Assembly (NCBI GenBank): GCA_021324155.1
Contig: JAJPJQ010000020.1
Span: 62,001 to 126,000 of the forward strand
Length of the DNA stretch: 64,000 nucleotides
Direction: 5' to 3'
Source of the DNA: Pseudomonadota bacterium
Lineage (GTDB): Bacteria > Desulfobacterota > Binatia > UBA9968
In this document: positions 37,330 to 45,969 of the stretch, in pieces
Position numbering within the stretch: the first letter of the stretch is position 1
Layout: each line of letters opens with the position of its first letter
Translations under genes and position numbers: made by a program
The notes under the pieces: generated by a model
Told to the model about the DNA's origin: nothing
Seen by the model: only the letters and a program-made list of their open reading frames with translations
Database searches by the model: none

Positions 37330-37357
37330 CTGATAGCTGACCGCTGAGAGCTTTCAG
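37330..37357. repeat. Short tandem heptamer repeat between lpxA and lpxI
   Basis: The 76-base gap holds three consecutive seven-base units CTGATAG, CTGACCG, CTGAGAG, followed by CTTTCAG. On the other strand these read AGCTCTC, AGCGGTC, AGCTATC. An imperfect counterpart (GATCAGCTTTC) lies at 37296-37306, so part of the gap can fold back. The TCAG core and seven-base period match the element at 10051-10137. It ends a few bases before the lpxI start codon. Confidence 0.55.
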
Positions 37358-37363
37358 CTTCTT

Positions 37364-38200
37364 ATGCGCAAGCTCGGCCTCATCGCCGGCAACGGCAAAT
37401 TCCCGCTCATCTTCGCCGCGGAAGCGAAGCGCGAAGGCGTCGAGCTGATCACCGTCGCGCATAGAGGGGAGACGCTCGAAGACATCGAGCGTGTCGGCGG
37501 AGACGTTACGTGGGTCTACGTCGGCGAATTAGGCAAGATTATCCGCACGTTTCAAGAGGCCGGCGTGAACGAGGCCGTCATGGTCGGCGGCATCAAGAAG
37601 GTAAAGCTCTTCTCGAACTTCCGGCCCGATCTGCGCGGCGCCGCGTTCCTCGCGCGGGTACGAAGCCGCGAGGATGACCAGCTGCTGCGCGGAGTCGCGG
37701 CGGAGCTCGAGAAAGACGGCATACGCGTGCTCGAATCGACGCTGTTTCTTTCGGAGATCATTCCCGCCGAGGGTGTGCTCACGCGTCGCTCTCCAACGGC
37801 CGAGGAGTGGGAGGATATACGCCTCGGCTTCGAGACGGCGAAGGAGATCGGCCGGCTCGGCGTCGGCCAGTGCGTCGTCGTCAAGCGCCGAGTCGTCGTG
37901 GCGGTCGAGGCCGTGGAAGGAACCGATGCCGCGATCCGGCGGGGCGGCGAGCTCGGCAAGGGCGGCTTCGTCGCGGTCAAAGTGAGCAAGCCGCAGCAAG
38001 ACCTCCGCTTCGACGTGCCGGCGGTCGGTGTCGATACAATAATAATGATGCGCGGGCTCAAAGGCACGGTCCTCGCCGTCGGGGCGGGCAGGACCATTCT
38101 GATCGAGAAGGACGAGCTCATCGCCGAGGCGGACCGTACCGGCATCGCTGTCGTCGGAGTGAGCGAAAAGCTGCTGCAGCAAAAAACCCACAGCGCATAG
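37364..38200 (+). CDS. lpxI: UDP-2,3-diacylglucosamine pyrophosphatase LpxI
   Basis: A 278-residue LpxI (DUF1009), the alternative to LpxH that hydrolyses UDP-2,3-diacylglucosamine to lipid X. LGLIAGNGKFPLIFAAEAKREG, the GGIKKVKLF segment, LSEIIPAEGVLTRR, and GTDAAIRRGGELGKGGFVAVKVSKPQQDLRFDVPAVGVDT are all characteristic. The gene follows lpxA after the heptamer repeat. LpxI is typical of alpha- and deltaproteobacteria and other phyla that lack LpxH. Confidence 0.94.
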   Translation: MRKLGLIAGNGKFPLIFAAEAKREGVELITVAHRGETLEDIERVGGDVTWVYVGELGKIIRTFQEAGVNEAVMVGGIKKVKLFSNFRPDLRGAAFLARVRSREDDQLLRGVAAELEKDGIRVLESTLFLSEIIPAEGVLTRRSPTAEEWEDIRLGFETAKEIGRLGVGQCVVVKRRVVVAVEAVEGTDAAIRRGGELGKGGFVAVKVSKPQQDLRFDVPAVGVDTIIMMRGLKGTVLAVGAGRTILIEKDELIAEADRTGIAVVGVSEKLLQQKTHSA

Positions 38201-38204
38201 CCGT

Positions 38205-39146
38205 ATGGCAGGCGAAGAGAAAATTCCCGTCGGCGTCGTCGGCGTAGGCTATCTCGGCAAATTCCACGCCGAGAAATACGCGCGGTCGCCGAAGGCGAAG
38301 CTGGTGGCGGTCGCGGACATCGATGCCGGCCGCGCGCGTGAAGTCGCCGGACCGCTCGGTGCCGACGCGGTTACTGATTATCGCGATCTCTTCGGCCGCG
38401 TCCGCGGCGTGAGCATCGCCGCGCCGACGCGCAACCATCACGAGATCGCCGCGGAGTTTCTCAACGCCGGCATCGACGTGCTGGTCGAGAAGCCGATGAC
38501 GGCAACCATCGAGCAAGGGCGCGAGCTCGTCGGCCTGGCGCGGCGCAAGGGACTGATGCTTCAGGTCGGCCATCTCGAGCGCTTCAACCCGGCTATCCGC
38601 GCGCTCGACAAGGTGATCCACGATCCCAAATTCGTCGAATGCCACCGGCTCGCGCCGTTTGTCGAGCGCGGTACGGACGTCGACGTCGTGCTCGACCTTA
38701 TGATCCATGACATCGACGTGATCGCGAGCCTCGTGCGCGCACCGGTTGAGCGCGTCGAGGCGGTTGGCGTGCCGGTGTTGACCGAGAAGACGGACATCGC
38801 CAACGCGCGTATCAACTTCGCCAACGGCTGCATCGCCAACGTGACGTCGAGCCGCGTTTCGATCAAGCGCGAGCGGAAAATTCGCTTCTTCCAGCCGGAC
38901 GCCTACATTTCCATCGACTACGATCAGAAGCGCGCGCAGATCTTTCACCGTCCGGCGAAAGGCGCTTCCTGGATGGACATCCGCGCCGAGAGCGTCGAGA
39001 TCCCCGACAGCGACGCGCTCGCCGACGAGATCGATTCCTTTCTCGACTGTGTGGCGCGCCGCAACGATCCGCTCGTAAGCGGCGAGGAAGGGCTCAGGGC
39101 GCTGGAGATCGCGTGGATGGTAAGCGAGCGGCTCCGAAGCGAGTAG
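38205..39146 (+). CDS. Gfo/Idh/MocA oxidoreductase in the lipid A operon
   Basis: A 313-residue NAD(P)-dependent sugar oxidoreductase. The Rossmann motif is GVVGVGYLGKFHAEKY, the family lysine is in VEKPMTATIEQG, and LMIHDIDVI supplies the catalytic His region. Genes of this family in lpx operons may correspond to GnnA, which oxidises UDP-GlcNAc before GnnB adds a 3-amino group. No GnnB-type aminotransferase is adjacent, so that role is only a hypothesis. It is four bases after lpxI and immediately before lpxB. Confidence 0.88.
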   Translation: MAGEEKIPVGVVGVGYLGKFHAEKYARSPKAKLVAVADIDAGRAREVAGPLGADAVTDYRDLFGRVRGVSIAAPTRNHHEIAAEFLNAGIDVLVEKPMTATIEQGRELVGLARRKGLMLQVGHLERFNPAIRALDKVIHDPKFVECHRLAPFVERGTDVDVVLDLMIHDIDVIASLVRAPVERVEAVGVPVLTEKTDIANARINFANGCIANVTSSRVSIKRERKIRFFQPDAYISIDYDQKRAQIFHRPAKGASWMDIRAESVEIPDSDALADEIDSFLDCVARRNDPLVSGEEGLRALEIAWMVSERLRSE

Positions 39147-40304
39147 ATGGCCAAGGCGATGAATCAGCCTACCCCGCCGCGGCGCATCCTGCTCGTGGCG
39201 GGAGAGGCCTCGGGTGACCTCCACGGCGCTCATCTTGTCAGCGCGTTGCGCGAGCGCGCGCCGGACGTCGAGGTCTGGGCGGTCGCGGGCGAGGGCCTCA
39301 AAAAAGAAGGGGTGCGCGTGGTCTTCGACGTCGCCGATATTGCCGGCATGGGTCTGACGGAGCTCGCGGGAAATTTCACAAACCTGTGGCGCGCGTATTC
39401 ATCCGTGAAGAAAGTTTTGCGTGAGCAAAAGCCGAACCTGCTTGTGCTCATCGATTTCCCGGACTTCAACATGCGTATCGCGGCGGTCGCGAAGCGCCTA
39501 GGGATTCCGGTGCTGTATTACATCACGCCGCAGGTCTGGGCATGGCGCAAGCGTCGAGTAAAAAAAATGGCGCGCGCGATCGACCGCGCTGCGGTCGTTT
39601 TCCCTTTCGAGGCTGCTTTTTACGCGAACGCCGGCCTCAAAGCGGAGTTTGTCGGCCATCCTCTGCTCGACACCGCCCGGGCGACGCGCCCGCGCGAAGA
39701 GACGCTCGCGCGCCTCGGCCTCGACCCCGCCGTGCGGACGATCGCGCTGCTTCCGGGAAGCCGCCGCCGCGAGGTGGAGTATCACTTGCCGGTAATGCTG
39801 GAAGCGGCGGAGATGCTGAACCGCGAGAGCGCGCTCCAGTTCGTGCTCGTGCGCGCGAACACGCTTCCCCGCGATGCATTGGCGCGGCGCCTGGCCGGCG
39901 CGCGGGTGGCGGTTTCGCTCAGTGACGGCGACGCGTACAATGTGCTCGAGGCGGCCGATCTCGTCTGGACCGCCTCAGGGACAGCGACATTAGAGACGGC
40001 GTTGATGCTCCGGCCGATGGTCATCGTCTATCGTATGTCGCCGATGACGTTCGCGCTCGCACGGCGGCTCGTGCGGGTGGAGCATATCGGGATGGCCAAC
40101 ATCATCGCCGGTGAAAAGGTCGTGCCGGAGCTGATCCAAAACGACATGACGGCGGCGGCCATCGCCGCCGAGAGCCGGAAGATACTCGGCGACCGCGAGA
40201 CGCGGGAGGGAATGATCGCGAAACTGGGGCAGGTGCGGGCGCGCCTCGGCGAGCCAGGGGCCGCGTCGAGAGTCGCCGACATCGCGCTCAGCATGATGCG
40301 CTGA
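39147..40304 (+). CDS. lpxB: Lipid A disaccharide synthase LpxB
   Basis: A 385-residue GT19 transferase joining lipid X to UDP-diacylglucosamine. ILLVAGEASGDLHGAHLV, GMGLTEL, LIDFPDFNMRIA, YYITPQVWAWRKRR, LLPGSRRREVEYHLP and TASGTATLETALMLRPMVIVYRM are family hallmarks. It starts right after the oxidoreductase stop and precedes msbA by 17 bases. Confidence 0.96.
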   Translation: MAKAMNQPTPPRRILLVAGEASGDLHGAHLVSALRERAPDVEVWAVAGEGLKKEGVRVVFDVADIAGMGLTELAGNFTNLWRAYSSVKKVLREQKPNLLVLIDFPDFNMRIAAVAKRLGIPVLYYITPQVWAWRKRRVKKMARAIDRAAVVFPFEAAFYANAGLKAEFVGHPLLDTARATRPREETLARLGLDPAVRTIALLPGSRRREVEYHLPVMLEAAEMLNRESALQFVLVRANTLPRDALARRLAGARVAVSLSDGDAYNVLEAADLVWTASGTATLETALMLRPMVIVYRMSPMTFALARRLVRVEHIGMANIIAGEKVVPELIQNDMTAAAIAAESRKILGDRETREGMIAKLGQVRARLGEPGAASRVADIALSMMR

Positions 40305-40321
40305 GGCTCCGGAGGAGAGAC

Positions 40322-42076
40322 GTGCAAACTTACCGACGCTTGCTCAACTATTTGAGGCCGTACATCTGGCCCTACTTTACTCTGGCGATGCTGTGCATGG
40401 GGCTCTTCAGCGGCACGACCGCGCTTGTGCCGTTCATCGCCAAGCACGTCATCGACGACATCTTTACGAACAAGGACGTGGTGATGCTGCGTTGGATGCC
40501 TTGGATCATCATCGGCGTGTTCTCGCTCCGAGGGCTGGTGAATTTCGGCCAAGGTTACTTGAGCGACTACGTTGGGCTGCGCATCCTGAACGACATCCGC
40601 AACGCGATGAATCGCCATTTGCAGTCCATGTCGCTCTCTTACTTTCACCGGAACCCGACCGGAACGCTGATCTCGCGCATCTCCAACGACGTTGCGCTCG
40701 TGCGCTCGGCCTTGACGGATTCGGTCGCCTCGCTGATGCGCGATTCGATGTCGCTCATAGGACTGATCGGGGCGGCGTTCTATATGGACTGGTTCCTCGC
40801 GAGCATCGCGTTCGTCGTTTTTCCCGCTTCGGTTTATCCACTCACGCGCATGAGCAAGCGGATCAAGCGCTTCACGAAGAAAGGACAGATCGCCAAGGGA
40901 ACGCTGACGAACCTTTTGCAGGAAAGCATCCAGGGCAACCGCATCGTCAAGGCGTTCGGCATGGAGCAATACGAGATCAAGAAATTCGAGTCGGAGAACC
41001 GCCGCATTTTCAAACAGTCGATCCGCGCAAGCCGGACGCAGGGCATGATCAGCCCGGCGATGGAAATGCTCGCCGCGTTCGCGATCGCCGCCGTGCTCTG
41101 GTACGGCGGCTCAACCGTAATCGCCGGCGGGCGCACGCAGGGCGATTTCATGGGATTTATGGCGGCGATGTTTCTCCTGTATCAGCCCTTCAGGGCGCTG
41201 GCGAAAACTTATGCGGTCATACAGCAGGGGCTCGTCGGCGCGGAAAGAATTTTCGAAGTCCTGGACAGCGAAGAGGAGATCAGGAATGCGCCCAACGCCA
41301 AGCCGGCGCGGCGCTTTTCCGAGGCGATCGAGTTCCATGATGTGTCGTTTGGCTACGCGCGCAAGCTCGTCTTGAAAAATATCAATCTCAAAGTACGTGC
41401 GGGGGAAATGGTCGCCGTCGTCGGCGTATCGGGCGTCGGCAAGAGCACCCTCGCCGATCTCGTGCCGCGCTTCTACGACGTCACCTCGGGAAAAATCACG
41501 CTCGACGGCGACGATGTCCGCGACCTCACGCTGGAATCGCTGCGTGCCCAGATAGGCATGGTCACGCAGCACACCTTTCTCTTCAACGATACGGTGCGGA
41601 GCAACATCGCGTACGGCGACCCGGCGAAGGGCATGGAGCACATCGTCGCTGCGGCGAAGGCGGCGAACGCCCATGATTTCATTATGGCGATGCCGCAGGG
41701 CTACGACACGATCATCGGCGAGCTCGGGCTCAAGCTCTCCGGCGGTCAGCGCCAGCGGCTCGCGATCGCGCGCGCGATCCTCAAAAACGCGCCGATCCTG
41801 ATCCTCGACGAGGCGACCTCGTCGCTCGACGCCGATTCCGAGCGGCTGGTGCAGGAGGCGCTGGAGAATCTCATGGTGCAGCGCACGACGCTCGTCATTG
41901 CGCACCGCTTGACGACGATCCGCAAGGCGACGCGCATCGTTGTGCTCGTCGACGGCAGGATCGCGGAGGAAGGCACGCACGAGGAGCTCCTGGCGCTGAA
42001 ATCCGAGTATAGCCGGCTTTATACGCTGCAACTACTGGAAGAAGACGGCGCGGGCGAGGACAAGCTCCTGCACTAG
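40322..42076 (+). CDS. msbA: Lipid A export ABC transporter MsbA
   Basis: A 584-residue half-transporter with six membrane helices (about residues 20-310) fused to an ATPase. Walker A is GVSGVGKST, the signature is LKLSGGQRQRLAIARA and Walker B is ILILDEATSSLD. It flips core lipid A across the inner membrane. The GTG start follows GGAGGAGAGAC. It sits between lpxB and waaA, as expected for MsbA rather than a drug exporter. Confidence 0.93.
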   Translation: MQTYRRLLNYLRPYIWPYFTLAMLCMGLFSGTTALVPFIAKHVIDDIFTNKDVVMLRWMPWIIIGVFSLRGLVNFGQGYLSDYVGLRILNDIRNAMNRHLQSMSLSYFHRNPTGTLISRISNDVALVRSALTDSVASLMRDSMSLIGLIGAAFYMDWFLASIAFVVFPASVYPLTRMSKRIKRFTKKGQIAKGTLTNLLQESIQGNRIVKAFGMEQYEIKKFESENRRIFKQSIRASRTQGMISPAMEMLAAFAIAAVLWYGGSTVIAGGRTQGDFMGFMAAMFLLYQPFRALAKTYAVIQQGLVGAERIFEVLDSEEEIRNAPNAKPARRFSEAIEFHDVSFGYARKLVLKNINLKVRAGEMVAVVGVSGVGKSTLADLVPRFYDVTSGKITLDGDDVRDLTLESLRAQIGMVTQHTFLFNDTVRSNIAYGDPAKGMEHIVAAAKAANAHDFIMAMPQGYDTIIGELGLKLSGGQRQRLAIARAILKNAPILILDEATSSLDADSERLVQEALENLMVQRTTLVIAHRLTTIRKATRIVVLVDGRIAEEGTHEELLALKSEYSRLYTLQLLEEDGAGEDKLLH

Positions 42077-42077
42077 A

Positions 42078-43352
42078 ATGTTCTACGCGATCTATAACAT
42101 CCTCGGGACGGTCGTTCTTATCGCCGGTCTGCCGTTTCTGCCGCTGCTGGCGCTGCTCGGCGAGCGCTTTCGCCGCGGCTTGCCCGAGCGCTTCGCGTTC
42201 TACCCGCGCACGGTGCGCGATGCGGTCGGATATCAATCTCCGGTATGGCTTCATGCGGCGTCCGTGGGCGAGGTCGGCGCCGCGAGGGAGCTGATCGCGG
42301 CATTGCGCAGGCGCTTTCCCGGTCGAAAAGTACTGCTCACGACATTTACCGCGACGGGCCGAGACCTGGCCATCCGGAGCGCCGGCGCCGATGCCTGCGT
42401 GCTCGCGCCGCTCGATCATCCGTGGATCGTCGGCCGCGCGTTGCGCGCGTTCCATCCGGCGGCGTTGATCCTTATCGAGACGGAGCTCTGGCCCAATCTG
42501 CTGAGGCTCTGCCACCGCCGCGGCGTGCCGACATTGCTCCTCAGCGGCAGGCTCTCACCGCGCTCTTTCGGCCGCTATTATTTCCTGCGCGGACTTTTCT
42601 CCGCCGTTGTCGTGCGGCTGAGCGCGATCGGCATGCAGTCGGAAGAGGATGCGCGCCGCATCAAGCGCCTCGGCGCCGATCCGCGGCGTGTGGCTGTGAC
42701 GGGAAATCTCAAACGCGCGGCGCGGCCGGAGCGCCGCGAGGGCAAAGCCGCGCAAAACGCGCTGCGCTGTAAGGCGGATCCTGCCGCACGTGTGCTCGTA
42801 GCCGGGAGCACACACCGTGGTGAGGACGAAATTTTGATCGATGCGTTCAAGGAGCTACGGGCGCGGTTTCCCGGCTTGATGCTGGTCCTCGCGCCGCGCC
42901 ATCCGCAACGCTTCGGCGACGTCGAGCAGCTGCTCAAGCAGAGCGGCCTGCGCTACATCAAGCGGACCGAGATGAACGGCCAGCCGCTACCCGACATTCT
43001 TTTTCTCGATACGCTGGGCGAGCTTTCGGAGTTCTACGCGATCGCCGACGTGGCATTCGTCGGCGGCAGCCTCGTCGAGGCGGGCGGGCACAACGTGCTT
43101 GAGCCGGCACGCTATCATACGCCGGTACTCTTCGGGCCGCACACGGGAAATTTCTCCCACATAACGGAGGAGCTCAAGGCCGCGGGCGGCGGCATCGAGG
43201 TCCTGGGCAAAGAAGATCTGGTGCGCCAGTCCGGGCGCTTGCTCAGCGATCCCGCCGAGGCAAAAAAAGTCGGCGAGATCGCCTACCGTGTCGCCGGCGC
43301 GGACGGAAAAATCGTCGAAGGGAGCATGGAACTCGTCTCACGCTATTTTTGA
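42078..43352 (+). CDS. waaA: Kdo transferase WaaA (KdtA)
   Basis: A 424-residue membrane-anchored GT30. It has an N-terminal helix (IYNILGTVVLIAGLPFLPLL), catalytic Glu in HAASVGEVGAARELIAAL, LIETELWPNLL, VAGSTHRGEDEILIDAF, and VGGSLVEAGGHNVLEPARYHTPVLFGPHTGNF. It attaches one or more Kdo residues to lipid A; number cannot be read from sequence. The ATG follows the msbA stop by one base. Confidence 0.95.
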   Translation: MFYAIYNILGTVVLIAGLPFLPLLALLGERFRRGLPERFAFYPRTVRDAVGYQSPVWLHAASVGEVGAARELIAALRRRFPGRKVLLTTFTATGRDLAIRSAGADACVLAPLDHPWIVGRALRAFHPAALILIETELWPNLLRLCHRRGVPTLLLSGRLSPRSFGRYYFLRGLFSAVVVRLSAIGMQSEEDARRIKRLGADPRRVAVTGNLKRAARPERREGKAAQNALRCKADPAARVLVAGSTHRGEDEILIDAFKELRARFPGLMLVLAPRHPQRFGDVEQLLKQSGLRYIKRTEMNGQPLPDILFLDTLGELSEFYAIADVAFVGGSLVEAGGHNVLEPARYHTPVLFGPHTGNFSHITEELKAAGGGIEVLGKEDLVRQSGRLLSDPAEAKKVGEIAYRVAGADGKIVEGSMELVSRYF

Positions 43353-43371
43353 GCCGGGATAAACGACCGAG

Positions 43372-44460
43372 ATGAGCAGCGCGCTCTGGGCTCGAAAAGT
43401 TTGGGCGAGGGAAGGCGTCTCTGGCTCCGTTCAATGGGCCGCCGTCGCCCCGTTTGCGCTTCTTTACGGCGTTGGCGTCCGCGCGCGTAACCTGGGCTAC
43501 CGTTTCGGCTGGCTGAAAGTCCAACGCCTATCCCGGCCGGTCGTGAGCGTCGGCAATTTGAGCGTAGGCGGCACTGGCAAAACCCCGACGACGATCTGGC
43601 TGTCGCGCGAGCTCGGTAATTTAGGTCTGAAAGTCGCCATTCTGAGCCGCGGCTACAAAGGCGACGCGAAGGATATCGTCGTCTTGAGCCCGCCGGCCGA
43701 ATTTTCTCCGTCGACCGGCGACGCGCAGGATCTGCTGGCGGGGGATGAGGCGGTGATGATGGCGCGCTTGTTCGGTCAGCGCGTTGCCGTCGGCAGGAAC
43801 CGCTACGACGCCGGCGAGCGGCTTCTTAGCGAGATCGACGTGGACGTTTTCATCCTCGACGACGGCTTCCAGCACCGCGAGCTCGCGCGCGATATCGATC
43901 TCGTGCTCCTCGGCGCCGATTCGAACGGTTGGATGCTTCCGGCCGGCGCCTTTCGCGAGCCGCGCGGTGCTCTAAGCCGCGCGGACTACTGCCTCGTCAC
44001 CGGCGCGCGCGAGCGCTGGGCGAAGCTGCTACGGAAACGTTCTCCGGGAACCGTCTTTTACGGCGCGCTCGAGCCGCGCGCCCTGCTCGCGTTCGAAGGG
44101 GGACGGCTGAAAGAATTCCCGCTGACGCTGATCGACCGTAGCAAGGTACTCGTGGTCTCGGCGATCGCCGACCCTGCGCCGTTTTACCGCATGATCCACG
44201 ATTGGGAGGCCGAGATCGTTGACACGCTCGAATTTCCCGATCACCATAATTATTCGGCGCGCGACTGGCAGCGGATCACGCGCGCCTCGCACAGCGTCGA
44301 TATGGTGGTCACTACGGAAAAGGACCTGGTGAAGCTCGCGCGTTTTCCGTTCGCGCGCGAAAAGCTAATGGCACTGCGCGTCGAGATGGCCGTGGAAAAC
44401 GGCGCAGCCTTGGTCGCCGCGGTCGAAAAGGTCATTCGTGACAAGCGCGGCCCGGCGTAG
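43372..44460 (+). CDS. lpxK: Tetraacyldisaccharide 4'-kinase LpxK
   Basis: A 362-residue kinase phosphorylating the 4'-position of lipid A. SVGNLSVGGTGKTPTTIWL is the P-loop, followed by AILSRGYKGD, ILDDGFQHRELARDIDLVLL, PAGAFREPRGALSRAD and TLEFPDHHNYSARDW, all standard. It has an N-terminal amphipathic/membrane segment. It overlaps gmhB by 23 bases. Confidence 0.95.
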   Translation: MSSALWARKVWAREGVSGSVQWAAVAPFALLYGVGVRARNLGYRFGWLKVQRLSRPVVSVGNLSVGGTGKTPTTIWLSRELGNLGLKVAILSRGYKGDAKDIVVLSPPAEFSPSTGDAQDLLAGDEAVMMARLFGQRVAVGRNRYDAGERLLSEIDVDVFILDDGFQHRELARDIDLVLLGADSNGWMLPAGAFREPRGALSRADYCLVTGARERWAKLLRKRSPGTVFYGALEPRALLAFEGGRLKEFPLTLIDRSKVLVVSAIADPAPFYRMIHDWEAEIVDTLEFPDHHNYSARDWQRITRASHSVDMVVTTEKDLVKLARFPFAREKLMALRVEMAVENGAALVAAVEKVIRDKRGPA

Positions 44461-45016
44461 CGTCGGCACGCCTGGTCTGCTCGTCGACCGCGACGGCACG
44501 GTGATCCGCGACGTCGGCTACCTGAGCCGGATCGAGCAGATTGAAATTCTCCCGCGCGCAGCGGATGCGCTGCGCGTTTTGCGCGACTGCGGGCTCAAGA
44601 TCGCGATCGTAACGAACCAATCAGCTGTCGGACGCGGGCTTTTGGACGAGAAAGGGCTGGAAGAAATTCACCGCGAGTTGGAAAAACGCCTCTCCGCCGC
44701 CGGCGCCTCGATCGACGCCATTTACTATTGTCCGCATCACCCGACCGAGGCGATGGGTGCGTATCGCATCCGCTGCGAATGCCGGAAGCCCGATACCGGC
44801 ATGGCGCTCCGCGCGGCAGCCGATCTCGACCTCGACTTGGCGCGCTCGTACGTAATCGGCGACAAGCAGAGCGACATGGAGCTTGCGTCGCGCGTAGGCG
44901 CGCGCGGCATCCTGCTGGATGCGAAACTCGCGGCGAATTCACCGGCCGCCGTTAAGGATATCTGGGAGGCCGCCGAGCGTATTCTCGCCGACCTCGAAGC
45001 GCGGGCGCGCGATTAG
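44438..45016 (+). CDS. gmhB: D-glycero-D-manno-heptose 1,7-bisphosphate phosphatase (GmhB-like HAD)
   Basis: A 192-residue HAD-IIIA phosphatase. The nucleophile motif is LLVDRDGTVIRD, then VTNQSAVGRGLL, the zinc loop CPHHPTE...CECRKP, and VIGDKQSDMELA. It removes a phosphate during ADP-heptose synthesis. GTG start overlaps lpxK. Heptosyltransferases at 51.7 and 54.3 kb are the likely users of the product. A histidinol-phosphatase relative is a weaker alternative. Confidence 0.9.
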   Translation: MTSAARRSVGTPGLLVDRDGTVIRDVGYLSRIEQIEILPRAADALRVLRDCGLKIAIVTNQSAVGRGLLDEKGLEEIHRELEKRLSAAGASIDAIYYCPHHPTEAMGAYRIRCECRKPDTGMALRAAADLDLDLARSYVIGDKQSDMELASRVGARGILLDAKLAANSPAAVKDIWEAAERILADLEARARD

Positions 45017-45029
45017 GAGGAGAAGCGAC

Positions 45030-45968
45030 ATGATTTGCGTTGTCACCGGCGTCGCCGGCTTTATCGGCTCGCATCTCGCTGAGAAATTGCTCGACGTCGG
45101 CCACACGGTCCGGGGCGTAGACAAATTCCTCGGCAACTATCCGCGCCGCTTCAAGGAGTGGAACCTCGCCCAAGTACGGCGTCCGGGCCTCGAATTCATC
45201 GAAGAGGACTTAGTCGGTATCGATCTCCCTGCGCTGCTCGACGGCGTCACCTACGTCTTTCATCAGGCGGCGCAGCCGGGAGTGCGCTCGAGCTGGGGTG
45301 AAGAGTTCGGCGAATACACGCACAACAACATTCTCGCGACGCAGCGCTTGCTCGAGGCGAGCAAGAAGTCGAAAATCAAGAAATTCGTCTACGCGTCATC
45401 GTCTTCTGTCTACGGCGACACCCAGGACCTGCCGATGCGTGAGACGGGTATGACGCGGCCCGTGTCGCCCTACGGCGTAAGCAAGCTCTCGGCCGAGCAG
45501 CTGTGCTATCTTTATTGGAAGGAATTCGGCGTGCCGACGGTGTCGCTGCGCTACTTCACCGTCTATGGCCCGCGCCAGCGGCCCGACATGTTCTTTCACA
45601 TATTCATGCGTGCGCACCGGCGCGGCCAGGCGATCCCGATCTACGACGATGGCAAACAGAGCCGCGACTTCACCTTTTGCGCCGACATCGTCGACGGCAA
45701 CATCGCTGCCGCGGAATATCCCGGCGCCGGCGAGGTGTTCAATCTGGGAGGGGGCTCGCGCACGACCGTCGAAGAGGTCGTGCGGATGGTCGAAGAGATC
45801 TCAGGCAAAAAGGCGCAACTCAACATGCTCGCGCGCCAGCAGGGCGACGTGCGCCATACCGCTGCGGCGCTTGACCAGGCACGAAACAAATTGGGCTTCA
45901 AGCCGCGCGTCAAGCTCTACGACGGTCTTGCGCAGGAGTGGGCCTGGATGCAGCATATCGGCGACTGA
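45030..45968 (+). CDS. NAD-dependent nucleotide-sugar epimerase/dehydratase (extended SDR)
   Basis: A 312-residue extended SDR. Rossmann motif TGVAGFIGSHLAE, active-site Ser in YASSSSVYGD, and YGVSK for the Tyr-Lys pair; RYFTVYGPRQRPDM and DFTFCADIVDGN follow. It most resembles UDP-sugar 4-epimerases or UDP-glucuronate-type enzymes. AGGAGG lies before ATG 45030; the frame extends upstream into gmhB by chance. It ends one base from the convergent nucleotidyltransferase. Exact sugar is undetermined. Confidence 0.88.
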   Translation: MICVVTGVAGFIGSHLAEKLLDVGHTVRGVDKFLGNYPRRFKEWNLAQVRRPGLEFIEEDLVGIDLPALLDGVTYVFHQAAQPGVRSSWGEEFGEYTHNNILATQRLLEASKKSKIKKFVYASSSSVYGDTQDLPMRETGMTRPVSPYGVSKLSAEQLCYLYWKEFGVPTVSLRYFTVYGPRQRPDMFFHIFMRAHRRGQAIPIYDDGKQSRDFTFCADIVDGNIAAAEYPGAGEVFNLGGGSRTTVEEVVRMVEEISGKKAQLNMLARQQGDVRHTAAALDQARNKLGFKPRVKLYDGLAQEWAWMQHIGD

Positions 45969-45969
45969 C

